This document shows, piece after piece, positions 23,501 to 32,438 of a DNA stretch of 39,882 bases (positions are counted from its first letter, which is position 1; every line of letters begins with the position of its first letter). The translations under genes and the position numbers were made by a program. This DNA comes from a virus, in IMG/VR virus record IMGVR_UViG_3300030419_006516, positions 1 to 39,882 of that record; one strand, given 5' to 3'. The notes beneath the pieces are model-generated. The model ran no database searches. It had not been told where the DNA came from and saw only the letters and a list, made by a program, of their open reading frames with translations.

Positions 23501-25199
23501 TTACGCGGAATACCTTATTAGACCTTTTTCAACTAGAGAGACTATAGGAGCAATGGAAGACGTTTTAGAAGTTGGTAAATCGGCAGGGCACCATAGCTTT
23601 GCCTTCTTCAGTATGAATTATTATGGTGAATTTAGCGAAGGGGAGTTTGGGATGATAACAGTAAGCGAAAATCAAGTTGAACAGGATATGCAAGATATAG
23701 AAATAGCAGGGTTGCATAACAGTTCCGATATGTCGCTGGTAAAAACAATAGGCAGTAATACAAGTATTAAGATAATAGACTCAACGCTATTCAATTTAGA
23801 ATGGACTATAAACACGATAGGGACATCAAGAAATTTTTTGAGTTTATACGGGTATTTAGGGACAGAGCGAAGCACCGCAGGAACTGTACTACCAACAGCT
23901 ACTGAGCTTTTTTATCTAATAACCATAAGGGCAGTAGACTTTAGTCCCGCGACTGGACTTGGAAGCTTGTATAACTTCAAAGAATTCCCAACTCATGGAA
24001 CCCCTTGGAACGAAGGCTTTGATCGTTTAGACAGTAACTCAAACATTAGCAACTCCAAGTTTTTAAAGAAATGTTTTGATGTAGCTCAATTAACGACATG
24101 GGCTGTTACGCCAACAGCAAGAGAAGTTCAAATTTCTATAAGAGATCTATTAGATTTTAAAGATTCGGATTCGAATCAAATTAATTATCTTTATGAATAT
24201 GGCCCTCCAAGATCGTACGACGTTGTTGTTGAAGTAATAAATAAAGTAAGAAGCCTGACTTCAGCTTCCCCTTTAGGGCTAGGTAAATACCCAACAACTG
24301 ATTTAGACTCCGACACAGCTGGGACTCAGACGGGATGGGACAGGGTGACCATCAGTAACCCAAGACTACCAACCTTTCTATTACGAAAAGCAGGTGACCC
24401 TGAAATAACAGAAAAAAGTTTTAGCGCTTATAGCACAAGCTCGAATGCGTATACCGCCGCTAATGTAGATATAAATTCTAAAAACGCTTTTGTAACACGC
24501 AACAACAAGTTTTATTTATTGCTACGGAATTATACTGGGACAAAAACCCCCGCTTCCTCTGATGGAGAAGGGTACTGGCTTGAAGTAGACTCGATATGTG
24601 TCGCTACGATTTCCAGACCAAGGAAGAATATCATATCTGTTACTCCAGAAAAGATGATATACTATTCTAGAGCAGCTTCGCCAACATTAACGTCTGAAAA
24701 AGTAAGCTCTGATGGGATTGGCTCCGAAAGACTGGGAGACATAATAAATGGAGGTTTCATAATATACTCATCAAACATAAAAGACTCTGGCGGAAGCTCT
24801 TATTTCGACAGAAACCAAATTTATAACCTGTCGGAAACAGATGCGTATAAAACTGTCGAAAACATCACAAGAGCTGTGAACGCTGAAGAGATTCAAAACC
24901 AAGATGGAACCATAACGCAAAAGAAAGTGAACCAAGAAATCAGCGTTATAACGAAACAGTACGAACCTGATGATTCAATAGGAGGCGAAGGGGAAGACGG
25001 GTTAGACGAAAGAACGTTTGACATCGAAATTCCCGAAAATGTGATAGACAACCCGTCAAAATTCTTTTGTATTTATCCGTACGATGGGTTTGATGGAAGT
25101 GTAATTAATGCATATGGAAAATGGTCTAGCGAAGCTATAGATTACAGAAGGAAAGCAATAGCTTTGTCTAATGTCGTAGATTTGTCTTGGGGATCTTAA
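20532..25199 (+). CDS. Tail tip / host-specificity protein J-like (lambda gpJ family)
   Basis: 1555 residues, longer than the ~1130 of lambda gpJ. The N-terminal ~60 residues have the J entry (ISRTQIQTLDLVSEGEIEGL). The hub domains follow: NPAWVLYDLLINKRYGLGD near 475, then RFSANILLNAREESFKVINN, FAVQDSLKDPV, and the RWTLLTENMQTETVGFTAG / GAYLRPGDVFRV block. The last ~600 residues are less conserved, beta-rich and Asp/Ser-rich. They should hold fibronectin-like and receptor-facing parts, because gpJ C-termini set host range. The start follows the gpI stop closely. It is the longest gene of the plus operon and its product probably forms the trimeric central tip. Confidence 0.92.
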   Translation: MIEDKSGIFLAGAHKKARTPEIAKEGIKAKIGGDKKAISRTQIQTLDLVSEGEIEGLVSGQFYYSGQSGDIGYVSGRFKPYEPFSAESTAAGESIDVASSDNVRWLRSVYWNDVPLVDSSEQLNFANIDMAMVLGTADGLQDDDESSFSRDVTRSATKTRVISERLRGPNFNYANLDKGHSKPTETFSGLYDPDNPESDGHRRAVINQRKYRVLNKNCAAVQVNIKIASLQYRELQKAKRMGDASDATIEYMVQIKPIFTVFSELPDAVRDTFNREKHESCTGRITKGFVNSTQIDLPNLSEREDFLGWEIIVIRKTFDSLDSRYENTTFVDSLTEIYRSSFTYPHSAIVSSKFSAEFFSQIPSRKFDMRLKKVKVPSNYNPLLRNYGQISGGARYQGSTGLSTNNSSPLVPLNQFHRTGEKAAVGSGISTWESQDVSDYSQSISQTVLNISGLSQEELGDYTINGTTDIWDGTFKGENQWTDNPAWVLYDLLINKRYGLGDYVDEDDIDKWTLYKIGQYCDQLVPDGEGGLEPRFSANILLNAREESFKVINNMASIFRGIAYYGQGSIFAVQDSLKDPVMTFTNSNVQNGVFNYQSSNKKARHNVAVVKYLDRNEFYRPAVEYVKDIESIKKYGEREVEVTAYGATSKTQAMRWGRWTLLTENMQTETVGFTAGLEGAYLRPGDVFRVSDSNRSEYKFGGRLSGIRINDDKGAIITLDRYMSFEGMKNAEGEDMGSGVLSLMAPTYHYDPVTTEIGDSRDIDDIRRSQILEYTFWTGHALGSDHDDAHGFISRMSGPSGEFRNGLIEITLTGTKYEADYINTGNYDLGLNASEMGTIPLTYTIHDPVGENPEPQLYSTLSVREQDAGSVEVMGLEYASGKFEKVESDFEAQVPESPFHSRSAPQKPRLESLSYEQAVNKIHYSVKVKQKTEKDDQGKEVTYDDPDHNTSMIYVYHKYEPKGKVLLKENFFTDIENNGLGSPNNPLNDNYAEYLIRPFSTRETIGAMEDVLEVGKSAGHHSFAFFSMNYYGEFSEGEFGMITVSENQVEQDMQDIEIAGLHNSSDMSLVKTIGSNTSIKIIDSTLFNLEWTINTIGTSRNFLSLYGYLGTERSTAGTVLPTATELFYLITIRAVDFSPATGLGSLYNFKEFPTHGTPWNEGFDRLDSNSNISNSKFLKKCFDVAQLTTWAVTPTAREVQISIRDLLDFKDSDSNQINYLYEYGPPRSYDVVVEVINKVRSLTSASPLGLGKYPTTDLDSDTAGTQTGWDRVTISNPRLPTFLLRKAGDPEITEKSFSAYSTSSNAYTAANVDINSKNAFVTRNNKFYLLLRNYTGTKTPASSDGEGYWLEVDSICVATISRPRKNIISVTPEKMIYYSRAASPTLTSEKVSSDGIGSERLGDIINGGFIIYSSNIKDSGGSSYFDRNQIYNLSETDAYKTVENITRAVNAEEIQNQDGTITQKKVNQEISVITKQYEPDDSIGGEGEDGLDERTFDIEIPENVIDNPSKFFCIYPYDGFDGSVINAYGKWSSEAIDYRRKAIALSNVVDLSWGS

Positions 25200-25211
25200 A
25201 ATTAAAATATA

Positions 25212-26075
25212 ATGAACGAACAATTCTCAACGGTTAACTTAACAAAAGGTTCTAACATAATATACGCAGGAACTTCTGCAGATTGGTCTTTAATTAGGGC
25301 TAATAGCTTCTTAAAAGTACAAGGCATATCGACTTTGTATACTATATTAGACACCGAAAAACATTTTTTTATTAAAAAATTTGAAAACAAAGGCAATTCT
25401 GTTATTTCGATTCCTGAAGATACCTCCGCATTTCTTAATCCCGGTGATGAGATAAAAATATCAATAAAAGAATATTTTGTAGATGAATTCTTTCTTAAAG
25501 AAGCGGGAAGTGGTTATGCAGTTGGAGATTTATTAGAAATAGAAAATGAAAATTCAGTAAAAGACTCTTTTGAAGGGAAAACTTTTAAGGCTATATTTAA
25601 AGTCGAAGAGATAGGGTCAGATGGAGATGTAAGAAAAGTTTCTTTAGAGGATAGAGGTAGATATCTTTTACAATCTACTGAAAAAGAAATTAGCAGAATG
25701 AAAGGTGGATACGGGTCAGGCGCTCAAATAGAAATAAGTTTTGTAGAAAGCGGGGATATTAAAATAATTAATAAAACAATATTAGATGTTTATATGGAAG
25801 GGCCTCATTCAATAGTTACTCTGGAGTCCCCTTTTGAACAAAATATTCAAGGAGGAAAACTGTCTTTTGAAAAATGGTCATTAGAAACAAAGCATCCTCA
25901 TCGAGGTAATTCTGCATTTAATAGAGAAGCGACTATTACCAGAGACTTTACCCCTCATTGCAAAATGCCAATTATTCCCGGAACAAATGACGTAACAGAA
26001 TCCCACTATAATAAGACTATATCTATATTAGATAAGAAAATAGAAGAACTAGAAAAAAGACTTGATAACTTATAA
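25212..26075 (+). CDS. Unknown tail-tip accessory protein with C-terminal coiled coil
   Basis: 287 residues, last gene of the plus operon, 12 bases after gpJ. The family is not recognised. The N-terminal ~85 residues are beta-rich (VNLTKGSNIIYAGT). The centre has GSGYAVGDLLEI, FKVEEIGSDGDV and VSLEDRGRYLL, a pattern seen in structural phage proteins with repeated beta modules. The last ~25 residues (ISILDKKIEELEKRLDNL) are a clear heptad coiled coil, which suggests trimerisation. Its position after J is where lambdoid phages place side-fibre or outer-membrane-associated genes, so a tip-bound fibre or J partner is plausible. It ends 1 base before the convergent tape measure stop. Confidence 0.6.
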   Translation: MNEQFSTVNLTKGSNIIYAGTSADWSLIRANSFLKVQGISTLYTILDTEKHFFIKKFENKGNSVISIPEDTSAFLNPGDEIKISIKEYFVDEFFLKEAGSGYAVGDLLEIENENSVKDSFEGKTFKAIFKVEEIGSDGDVRKVSLEDRGRYLLQSTEKEISRMKGGYGSGAQIEISFVESGDIKIINKTILDVYMEGPHSIVTLESPFEQNIQGGKLSFEKWSLETKHPHRGNSAFNREATITRDFTPHCKMPIIPGTNDVTESHYNKTISILDKKIEELEKRLDNL

Positions 26076-26076
26076 A

Positions 26077-29000
26077 TTACCTACCAGCTATGCCATGTTG
26101 TGAAAGCGCCCCTCCGGGGCGTTTTTCATTTAGTATTACATCTAAACAGGCTGTTCTAATGCTTTCGCTCATCGCTACAGCTTTCTCTTCTTCCTGTCTT
26201 TGACTATCCGCGTTTCCATTTCCATTAGAAGATGCTTGCGCATCTGACTTAGCGTTTCCTCCTTTGTCTATATTAATATTAACGGTGACATTATTGTTAG
26301 CAGAGCTTGCGGCAGGAGAAGCAGCGGCTCCTGACTTTTCGCTATTCTTTCCAAAACTGCTTTCGTCTATGGAAGATTTTAAGGCTTCATTAGATTCTAT
26401 AAGCCTGTCAATAACATCGAAACTTCCTCCCCCGGAAGATGTGTCAGGGGAAGCCGCAAAGCCTCCAACCATTCCTCCTTCTCGAAAGCCTTGTGCTTGA
26501 CCTTTGTTAATCTTCTCGAAGAAACCTCGGCCATGTCTGTTGACAGCGTCTCGGTTCATCACCATTTCGCCACCCATTAACATAGCCGGAACGTTATCTA
26601 CGTATCCTCCTGAAGCAAACCCGGGGACAGAGCCTCCCAAATAGCTAGAATACATACTTCCATGACTTGGTTTTACTGGAAGGTTTTTATCGAAGCCTCC
26701 CATTCCTTTTACCATTCCGTAAGACGCAAACATCATAGCCGCGCTAGTGTAAGCTTGAATTAGCCTGCCTTGCTGTTGAGCTTTGTAGGCTTGCATAGCC
26801 TTAGTATGCTGCATGTTATTTCTCAATATAGCGTCTGCAGCCTGTCTTCTTCTTGCTACGTCAGGTCGAGACTCGTCGGTTGCAGCTAAAGCTGAAAGTC
26901 TGGGGCTTATATTATACTTGAAGCTAGTGGGTCTTTTCGGGTCGTTAGGTATAAGAGTGTTAGGAGCATTTAAACTAACCCCTCCTCCTCCTTGCATATT
27001 AAGAGCGTTTAGGTTTCCTGCTCCGTATTTGTCTACAGCGCTTTTACGAATGACGAACTCCCCTTGAGAGAGCATAGCTGGCACATCGTCTCTAAACCCA
27101 GAGCCCCCTCTTACGAGTCCACCGCCAGCATAACCTTTGATGCCTCTAGTTGTAACGTATCCGCCTTTAGCTCCAAAACCCAGCTTAGTTCCCATCGCAT
27201 TAAACATCGCGTCGAATGCGACATCAAATACTTTTGAGCTTAAATTATCTAGTATGTTTACGGCCGCTGTCCTAAGAGCATCACTTAGACTGTCTGCGGA
27301 GAACATAGCTTCGCGTAATGCCCCTTTAAAACCTGTCCTAAGATCGTTTGATATCTCGGCCATCATATTACCCATGTTTTGCATTCCGTCTGCAAAGGAA
27401 TTGGTTCTCATAAAGAACCCTTCTCCCATATTCTTAAGGAAAGGAGTTTGGGCTCCAATCGCGGTTGACGAATATGGTTTTGGTTTTCCTATGCCCGCAG
27501 TGCCTTTTCTTTCCTCCTCTTTAATCTCCGCTGCAGTTCTGAATGTCACGTTACCATCTTCATCGACATCCTGAAAACGCCCTGAGGGGTTTGGGTTTCC
27601 GGCCGCCGCTGATTTAACGGCGTTATAAATTTTAGTTGCAACTTCGTCCACATTCTTTATCGAAAACCCTTGTTCATGTAGAGATTGTAAAATGTCATTA
27701 GTATTCTGAGCTAAAGGTATCGCTAAATCTTCATCAGTCGGCTTAAACCTTTGATCTATTTGAGATTGAGCTATTCTCCCTAAATCTGCTTGAGAGAATT
27801 GCATCCCCATACCTTTGGTTATGGTATCATAATGCTGAATTAAAGACGACTTGAGCTGGCCTCCTCCCCTTTGCATTAAAGTATCCCTAGTCATCGCTCC
27901 CTCTGGTAAAAGCCGAGCTACTTCAGAAAAGGCGTCTAAGTTTTGCAAAGCCATTAAGCCTTTTTGGCGACCACCAATGCCGGGCATGCCCATCATCATT
28001 CTATTAACCCCAAATTGAGTAGCAGTCCCGACCCCTGACTGGTTCTGAAAACCTGCAATGCCACCGGCGAAAGCTTTTTCGCTAGCTTGTTGTATTAAAT
28101 TTAATTGATTTACAAGTCTTATGCCTGCTTCTTCCCCTGCCGCTGTTCTCTCACCTTCCATGGCGATGTATTTTCTGAGAACCTCCAACTCTTCCTTATC
28201 TAGCTCAAGCTTCTGTTTCTTTATGGCGTCTGCTTCAGTTAAGCCTTCTTTACCAGACTCAACGAGAGCGTTTAAGAAATCATCAAAAGACTGCCTTCTC
28301 TGTCTTCCGGTTAGGATAGGACTTCCAACACCAGTAACTGGGCCTGCTCCGGGTTTTATAGTCTTGGCCCATTCCCCCATTTTTGCGAAATCAAAAATAT
28401 TTGGCATTGGCTGATCTGTCCCCGGCCCGCGAGTCGCGCCAAATCCTTTTCTTATATTTTCAATGGTTTGCATCTGGAGGTCTTTAGAGCCTGATGGCAT
28501 AATCATAGACACCCTCTTCTCTCCTGTTATGTAAGGTTGAAGGAATTTCTTCATTCTTGACTGAGGGCCTAAAGCTGCTAGTTGTGTGGTAAGCGGAACT
28601 TTCTGTTGTTGCCTTCGCATATCTGCTCTAGCTATGGCATGATCATACTTAAGTCTTGCTATTGCTCTGTCATCCATTCGGCCTGCAGCCATTTGCATTA
28701 CTCCATCGGCTCTTGCACTAAATTGGCTAGTTTGTATTTGTAAGGCAGATTTCAGTAGTTGGAGATTTGTCGCTAGCTCTTCTACATATGTGTCGTACGC
28801 TTCCGCTACGCCTGTTAGCTCTCCTAGATAATCATCACGCGTCATTCTGCCTTCTCCCGGCGTGATAGGCATGGTTCGAAGCCTAGCCATAGCAGGGAAT
28901 TTCATCGCTATATACTTTGTTAAGGCTCGCTCTATTATAGGGGCATTACCTGTTCCCATAATTCCGCCTCCTGTTCCGGTGTGAAATCCTGCCAACCTGT

Positions 29001-32000
29001 TTGGTCCCGCAAATCGATTCTCATGGGCTCGCGTTCTAAACCCTCTTGCGCCTCTCTCTCGCTCCTCTAGAATCTGCTGACCGTCTTCTCTGTCGTACAT
29101 TGCTTTCTGTTGGCCGAAGGCTCTTAGCACTCTCCCTCTGAGCTCCGAAGGGAGAGCAGCGAAAAAGTCTTCATCTCTTAATCGTCCCGCTTTTCCCGTT
29201 GCTTCCCGCGAGCCCCCCGTAACTGTTGATAATGTATAAACCCTGCCGGGGTCAAACCCGTCTTCGAGATCGAAATCTCTTTTTCCTGTCTTGTCCGCTG
29301 GGCTTCTCCTAATAAACTTGTCAAGCATTCTTTCTTGAACAGTTTTACCCCCATGTTTGGTACCCATAAGCTGCTCTATGAGTACGTCAGCTTGATCCGA
29401 GCTCAATGTACCTGCTGTTCTGGCGCTTTCTATAGCTACATCTAAGCCCTTCATTTGCATCCTCTCTGCTTTTCTTTCCATGACTTTTGCAGCCATGCCT
29501 CTGATGCCTTTTAGTGCTTCTTCATCAGTCCCCCCGGATTCTATATATGTATCTATATGTTGAGAGAACTGCTTTCTTTGCTGTTTTGTGAGCGCATCGG
29601 TGGGAACAGCGCCAAAAGAATTTAAGAAGTTGCTCATAACCTGCGCCGCTTTATCTCCTTGAAGTTCGCCAGAGAAAACTTGATCCATCTGCATTAAGCT
29701 TTTTTCAAAACTTTGTGTAGCGTTGGTTACTTGATTAAGCTGTTCTTGAAGTAGCTCGAAATCTTTTTTAAGTTCTGGTAGAACCGTACTAAAATTGGAG
29801 ATCATATCAGGCACAGCCATTGCTGCGCCTAACCCAGCTCCGACTACAGCTCCTACTGGGCCTCCCCCAATAACTGCGCCCATTGACGCCATTCCTCCTA
29901 TTTGGCCAAGTCCAGACACCACGGAACCCATTCGTTCATTATATAGTACATTTGCCCCTGTGTCTTCTCTTCTTCTCATAGCGGTTTCTGCCATACCCGC
30001 TATCATGGGAATAGCTATCGCTCCTATCATGCCTGCAGTTTGCCATTTTTGAGCGGTAAGCGCTTTTTGTGAGGCCTCAGCTTGGTCTAATGCTGATTTT
30101 GCCCTTTGGCGCTCTTTACCTTTATCCAGCTCATCTTCTATAGTTTGAGAAAGAAGATCCATAGAGGAACTAGATATTTTATATTTTCCAATCAAATATT
30201 CTCTAGCTTTCTTTTCTTTCTCCATGCTTAGAGCGTTACTTGCTGCTTCTTTTGCTAACTTTTGGTAAACTCTGTTAATTTCTCTTTTAGCTGTATTAGA
30301 TGCTGCGACTTCTCCTCCTCTAGCCCCCTGTACCATAATATCCCCTGAATGAAAAACGCCCGGGCCGTGCATCTGCGTCATAGCTTCAATTTTAGCTTGG
30401 GCGCTTGAAGCTGTTCTGGCTGCCCTAGACATCCTCCTTTTGACTCTAGCTGCTGCCTCTGCGCGTTTTATAGCTTCAAATTCTGCAAAATCGTCGAACT
30501 TTGGAAAGCCATCTGGAGTAAGTCCACCCGCTGCAGGAGTAAAGCCGTGAACTTTCTTGAAATTTTTTCTGTAAGCTTGCCCTCCTTTTGAGCTTGCTGG
30601 GGGAATGATCGCAGGTTGAGACATACCGGGAACCTTTTGAATTTTTTCCCTCGTGTTATAAACAACTTTCCCTATCCCTGCTATATTAGTGCTTCTAACT
30701 TGCCCCGGAGTATACCCTGCGGCATAAGCTCCAGCTACTTCTGCCATTGCTGCACCAGCTGGAACAAACCCATGGCTAGCAGTTGGGATATGACCACTGG
30801 CTTTTCCGGGGCGACCTCCCCCAAGAGCCTTAGTTGTTGCTACGTATCCGGCGGCTCCAGCTGCTGAGGCTCCTCTAATTGTAGACATTAGACCAGCTTG
30901 TTCCCTTAATGCGAGAGTGATTCTCGCTTCAGCGTCAGCTCTGCTGATTGTCCCAGCTTGAAGCTGTTTAACTATACTTAGGTTTGAGGTATAAATAGCC
31001 CTCAAGGAAGATTCAGCCTCTTTTATCTCCCTAGTCTTTTTAGACTGCATTCCAAGGTCAACTAGAACCTTTTTGGAAAAAACTAGAAAGTCTTTTGCAA
31101 ACTTGCCAATTAAAAAGAATGCTCCAGCTAGACCGGGGCCGCTTAAGAAAGTACCTATACCTCTAAATACGGCCTCACCTATGGTCTTGCCATATTTTTC
31201 ACCTTCCGCTGGAGCCGGAAGTCCAAGATTGATTATATCTAAGGTTCTATCTATTGCAGGCTTTAACGTTAACTCTCCAGCTGTTGCCGCTAGTCTGCTA
31301 GTTTCCTGAAGAGCTTTGTTTAAACGCGCAGACAGCGTAGTGTTAAGCTCTTCATTCCTCAATGTTGCTTGTTGAGTTGCTTTTCCCGCTATTTCAACAG
31401 CTGACTTGTACCTGCTGTACTCAGAGCCCAAATCCATTAAAGCTGCTTTTAAGTTGTTAACCTGAAATACTCCACCAAGCATTTCTGCGCTAGTTGCTTT
31501 TGTTGCGTCAGAGAGCCCGTCAAATTTTTGTGCGAAGTTCTCAAGGACCTTCATAGCAGGAAGAACGTCTCCGTGAAGATTTTCTACTTCTACTCCAAGT
31601 TTATGAAGCTGATTTAGAACTTCAGGCCTAGCGACCCTAGTAAAGATAGTTTTTAAGCTGTTACCGATTACCGCTCCACCTCTAGCAGTCCTTTCTTGTA
31701 CGGCGGTAACAATCGCCAATAGCTCGTCAAAAGATACTCCCGCCGCTTGAGCCGAGGCTCCAGAACGCTTAATTGCTTCTGCTAAGTCGGTCGAACTAAC
31801 AGCAAAAGCGGCATCAACAGTTGCGAGCTTGTTGACTATTTGAGTTGTAGTTAAAGCGGCTGAGCTAAAACTGTTTACTGCGGCTGTAAGCGCGTTAGTG
31901 GCTTCAACCGTATCCATTCCAGAAAGTCTTGCTAGTACAAGAGCATCTTTCGTTCTCCTTAGCGTCTTTTCAAGACCAAGCCCTTGCCTAGAGAACTCTG

Positions 32001-32409
32001 TTGCGGCTTCTGCTGCTGCTTTGAAAGTTTGTCCAGTGTTAGCTGCAATATCAAAAAGGTCTGAACCAAATTTCTTTAAATTGCCAGAGCTAGCCCCTAA
32101 AACAACATTAATGTCTTTTAGTTGCTTCTCTACTTCTATTGTAGTTTTGAGAAGAAAATCAAACCCTTGAGTCAGTTTGTATAAAATTCCAGCTGAAGCG
32201 GCGAAAGCTACAACACGAGCGTTAGAAGCAGCAAGAGACTTTTGGAACTCACTTAAGTCTCCAGTGATCCTGCCTAAAGGCTGACGAAAAGAACGGTCGT
32301 CTAGCTTTAGAGAAATGCCCTTTTCGGCGCGTTTAAAAGCTTTAGAGACATCTCTCTCTATCTTTCTCCCGTCAAAGCGTACATCTGCGTCTACTCTTAC
32401 TGTTGCCAT
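26077..32409 (-). CDS. Tail tape measure protein
   Basis: 2110 residues. It sets tail length; at the usual ~0.15 nm per residue it predicts a tail near 310 nm. The N-terminal region (about 100-270) has the conserved tape measure block: GLGLEKTLRRTKDALVLA, SGASAQAAGVSFDELLAIV, GGAVIGNSLKTIFTRV. Hydrophobic segments lie near 790-870 (MIGAIAIPMIAGM, GPVGAVVGAGLGAAMAVP), as needed for membrane insertion during DNA entry. The middle is alanine-rich helix. Near residues 1785 and 1945 are two copies of the tape measure C-terminal motif: DDVPAMLSQGEFVI and DNVPAMLMGGEMVM. The start has AGGA 9 bases upstream. The last codons hold the terminator of the opposing operon. Confidence 0.93.
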   Translation of the reverse strand: MATVRVDADVRFDGRKIERDVSKAFKRAEKGISLKLDDRSFRQPLGRITGDLSEFQKSLAASNARVVAFAASAGILYKLTQGFDFLLKTTIEVEKQLKDINVVLGASSGNLKKFGSDLFDIAANTGQTFKAAAEAATEFSRQGLGLEKTLRRTKDALVLARLSGMDTVEATNALTAAVNSFSSAALTTTQIVNKLATVDAAFAVSSTDLAEAIKRSGASAQAAGVSFDELLAIVTAVQERTARGGAVIGNSLKTIFTRVARPEVLNQLHKLGVEVENLHGDVLPAMKVLENFAQKFDGLSDATKATSAEMLGGVFQVNNLKAALMDLGSEYSRYKSAVEIAGKATQQATLRNEELNTTLSARLNKALQETSRLAATAGELTLKPAIDRTLDIINLGLPAPAEGEKYGKTIGEAVFRGIGTFLSGPGLAGAFFLIGKFAKDFLVFSKKVLVDLGMQSKKTREIKEAESSLRAIYTSNLSIVKQLQAGTISRADAEARITLALREQAGLMSTIRGASAAGAAGYVATTKALGGGRPGKASGHIPTASHGFVPAGAAMAEVAGAYAAGYTPGQVRSTNIAGIGKVVYNTREKIQKVPGMSQPAIIPPASSKGGQAYRKNFKKVHGFTPAAGGLTPDGFPKFDDFAEFEAIKRAEAAARVKRRMSRAARTASSAQAKIEAMTQMHGPGVFHSGDIMVQGARGGEVAASNTAKREINRVYQKLAKEAASNALSMEKEKKAREYLIGKYKISSSSMDLLSQTIEDELDKGKERQRAKSALDQAEASQKALTAQKWQTAGMIGAIAIPMIAGMAETAMRRREDTGANVLYNERMGSVVSGLGQIGGMASMGAVIGGGPVGAVVGAGLGAAMAVPDMISNFSTVLPELKKDFELLQEQLNQVTNATQSFEKSLMQMDQVFSGELQGDKAAQVMSNFLNSFGAVPTDALTKQQRKQFSQHIDTYIESGGTDEEALKGIRGMAAKVMERKAERMQMKGLDVAIESARTAGTLSSDQADVLIEQLMGTKHGGKTVQERMLDKFIRRSPADKTGKRDFDLEDGFDPGRVYTLSTVTGGSREATGKAGRLRDEDFFAALPSELRGRVLRAFGQQKAMYDREDGQQILEERERGARGFRTRAHENRFAGPNRLAGFHTGTGGGIMGTGNAPIIERALTKYIAMKFPAMARLRTMPITPGEGRMTRDDYLGELTGVAEAYDTYVEELATNLQLLKSALQIQTSQFSARADGVMQMAAGRMDDRAIARLKYDHAIARADMRRQQQKVPLTTQLAALGPQSRMKKFLQPYITGEKRVSMIMPSGSKDLQMQTIENIRKGFGATRGPGTDQPMPNIFDFAKMGEWAKTIKPGAGPVTGVGSPILTGRQRRQSFDDFLNALVESGKEGLTEADAIKKQKLELDKEELEVLRKYIAMEGERTAAGEEAGIRLVNQLNLIQQASEKAFAGGIAGFQNQSGVGTATQFGVNRMMMGMPGIGGRQKGLMALQNLDAFSEVARLLPEGAMTRDTLMQRGGGQLKSSLIQHYDTITKGMGMQFSQADLGRIAQSQIDQRFKPTDEDLAIPLAQNTNDILQSLHEQGFSIKNVDEVATKIYNAVKSAAAGNPNPSGRFQDVDEDGNVTFRTAAEIKEEERKGTAGIGKPKPYSSTAIGAQTPFLKNMGEGFFMRTNSFADGMQNMGNMMAEISNDLRTGFKGALREAMFSADSLSDALRTAAVNILDNLSSKVFDVAFDAMFNAMGTKLGFGAKGGYVTTRGIKGYAGGGLVRGGSGFRDDVPAMLSQGEFVIRKSAVDKYGAGNLNALNMQGGGGVSLNAPNTLIPNDPKRPTSFKYNISPRLSALAATDESRPDVARRRQAADAILRNNMQHTKAMQAYKAQQQGRLIQAYTSAAMMFASYGMVKGMGGFDKNLPVKPSHGSMYSSYLGGSVPGFASGGYVDNVPAMLMGGEMVMNRDAVNRHGRGFFEKINKGQAQGFREGGMVGGFAASPDTSSGGGSFDVIDRLIESNEALKSSIDESSFGKNSEKSGAAASPAASSANNNVTVNINIDKGGNAKSDAQASSNGNGNADSQRQEEEKAVAMSESIRTACLDVILNEKRPGGALSQHGIAGR
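26103..26127 (+). terminator. Rho-independent terminator of the plus tail-tip operon, inside the tape measure gene
   Basis: A GC stem (CGCCCC / GGGGCG, loop TCC, extended by A-T pairs) is followed by a run of T on the plus strand, 28 bases after the last plus-strand stop. It lies within the final codons of the convergent tape measure gene. On the minus strand the stem is not followed by T, so it should stop mainly rightward transcription. Confidence 0.75.
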
Positions 32410-32414
32410 TACTT

Positions 32415-32431
32415 ATTCCTGTTATAGGAAT
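32415..32431 (-). promoter_or_regulatory. Small hairpin over the tape measure ribosome binding site
   Basis: ATTCCT and AGGAAT form a 6-bp inverted repeat with a 5-base loop, just ahead of the ATG at 32409. The second arm in the mRNA includes the AGGA that should bind the ribosome. It could tune tape measure translation relative to the chaperones, but the stem is weak. Confidence 0.35.
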
Positions 32432-32438
32432 TACACTA
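32429..32438 (-). promoter_or_regulatory. TAGTGTAATT element before the tape measure gene
   Basis: TAGTGTAATT on the minus strand, 19 bases before the tape measure ATG, overlapping the TAG stop of the preceding gene. It is the same element as at 1652-1661, 17048-17080 and 38802-38811. A separate promoter for the very long tape measure gene is possible, but the function is inferred only from recurrence. Confidence 0.35.

Noticed and set aside
26264-27574. Several plus-strand open frames opposite the tape measure gene (up to 145 codons), and others to 32170
   Set aside because: They are antisense shadows of an alanine-rich, well-supported coding region, without ribosome sites or recognisable domains.
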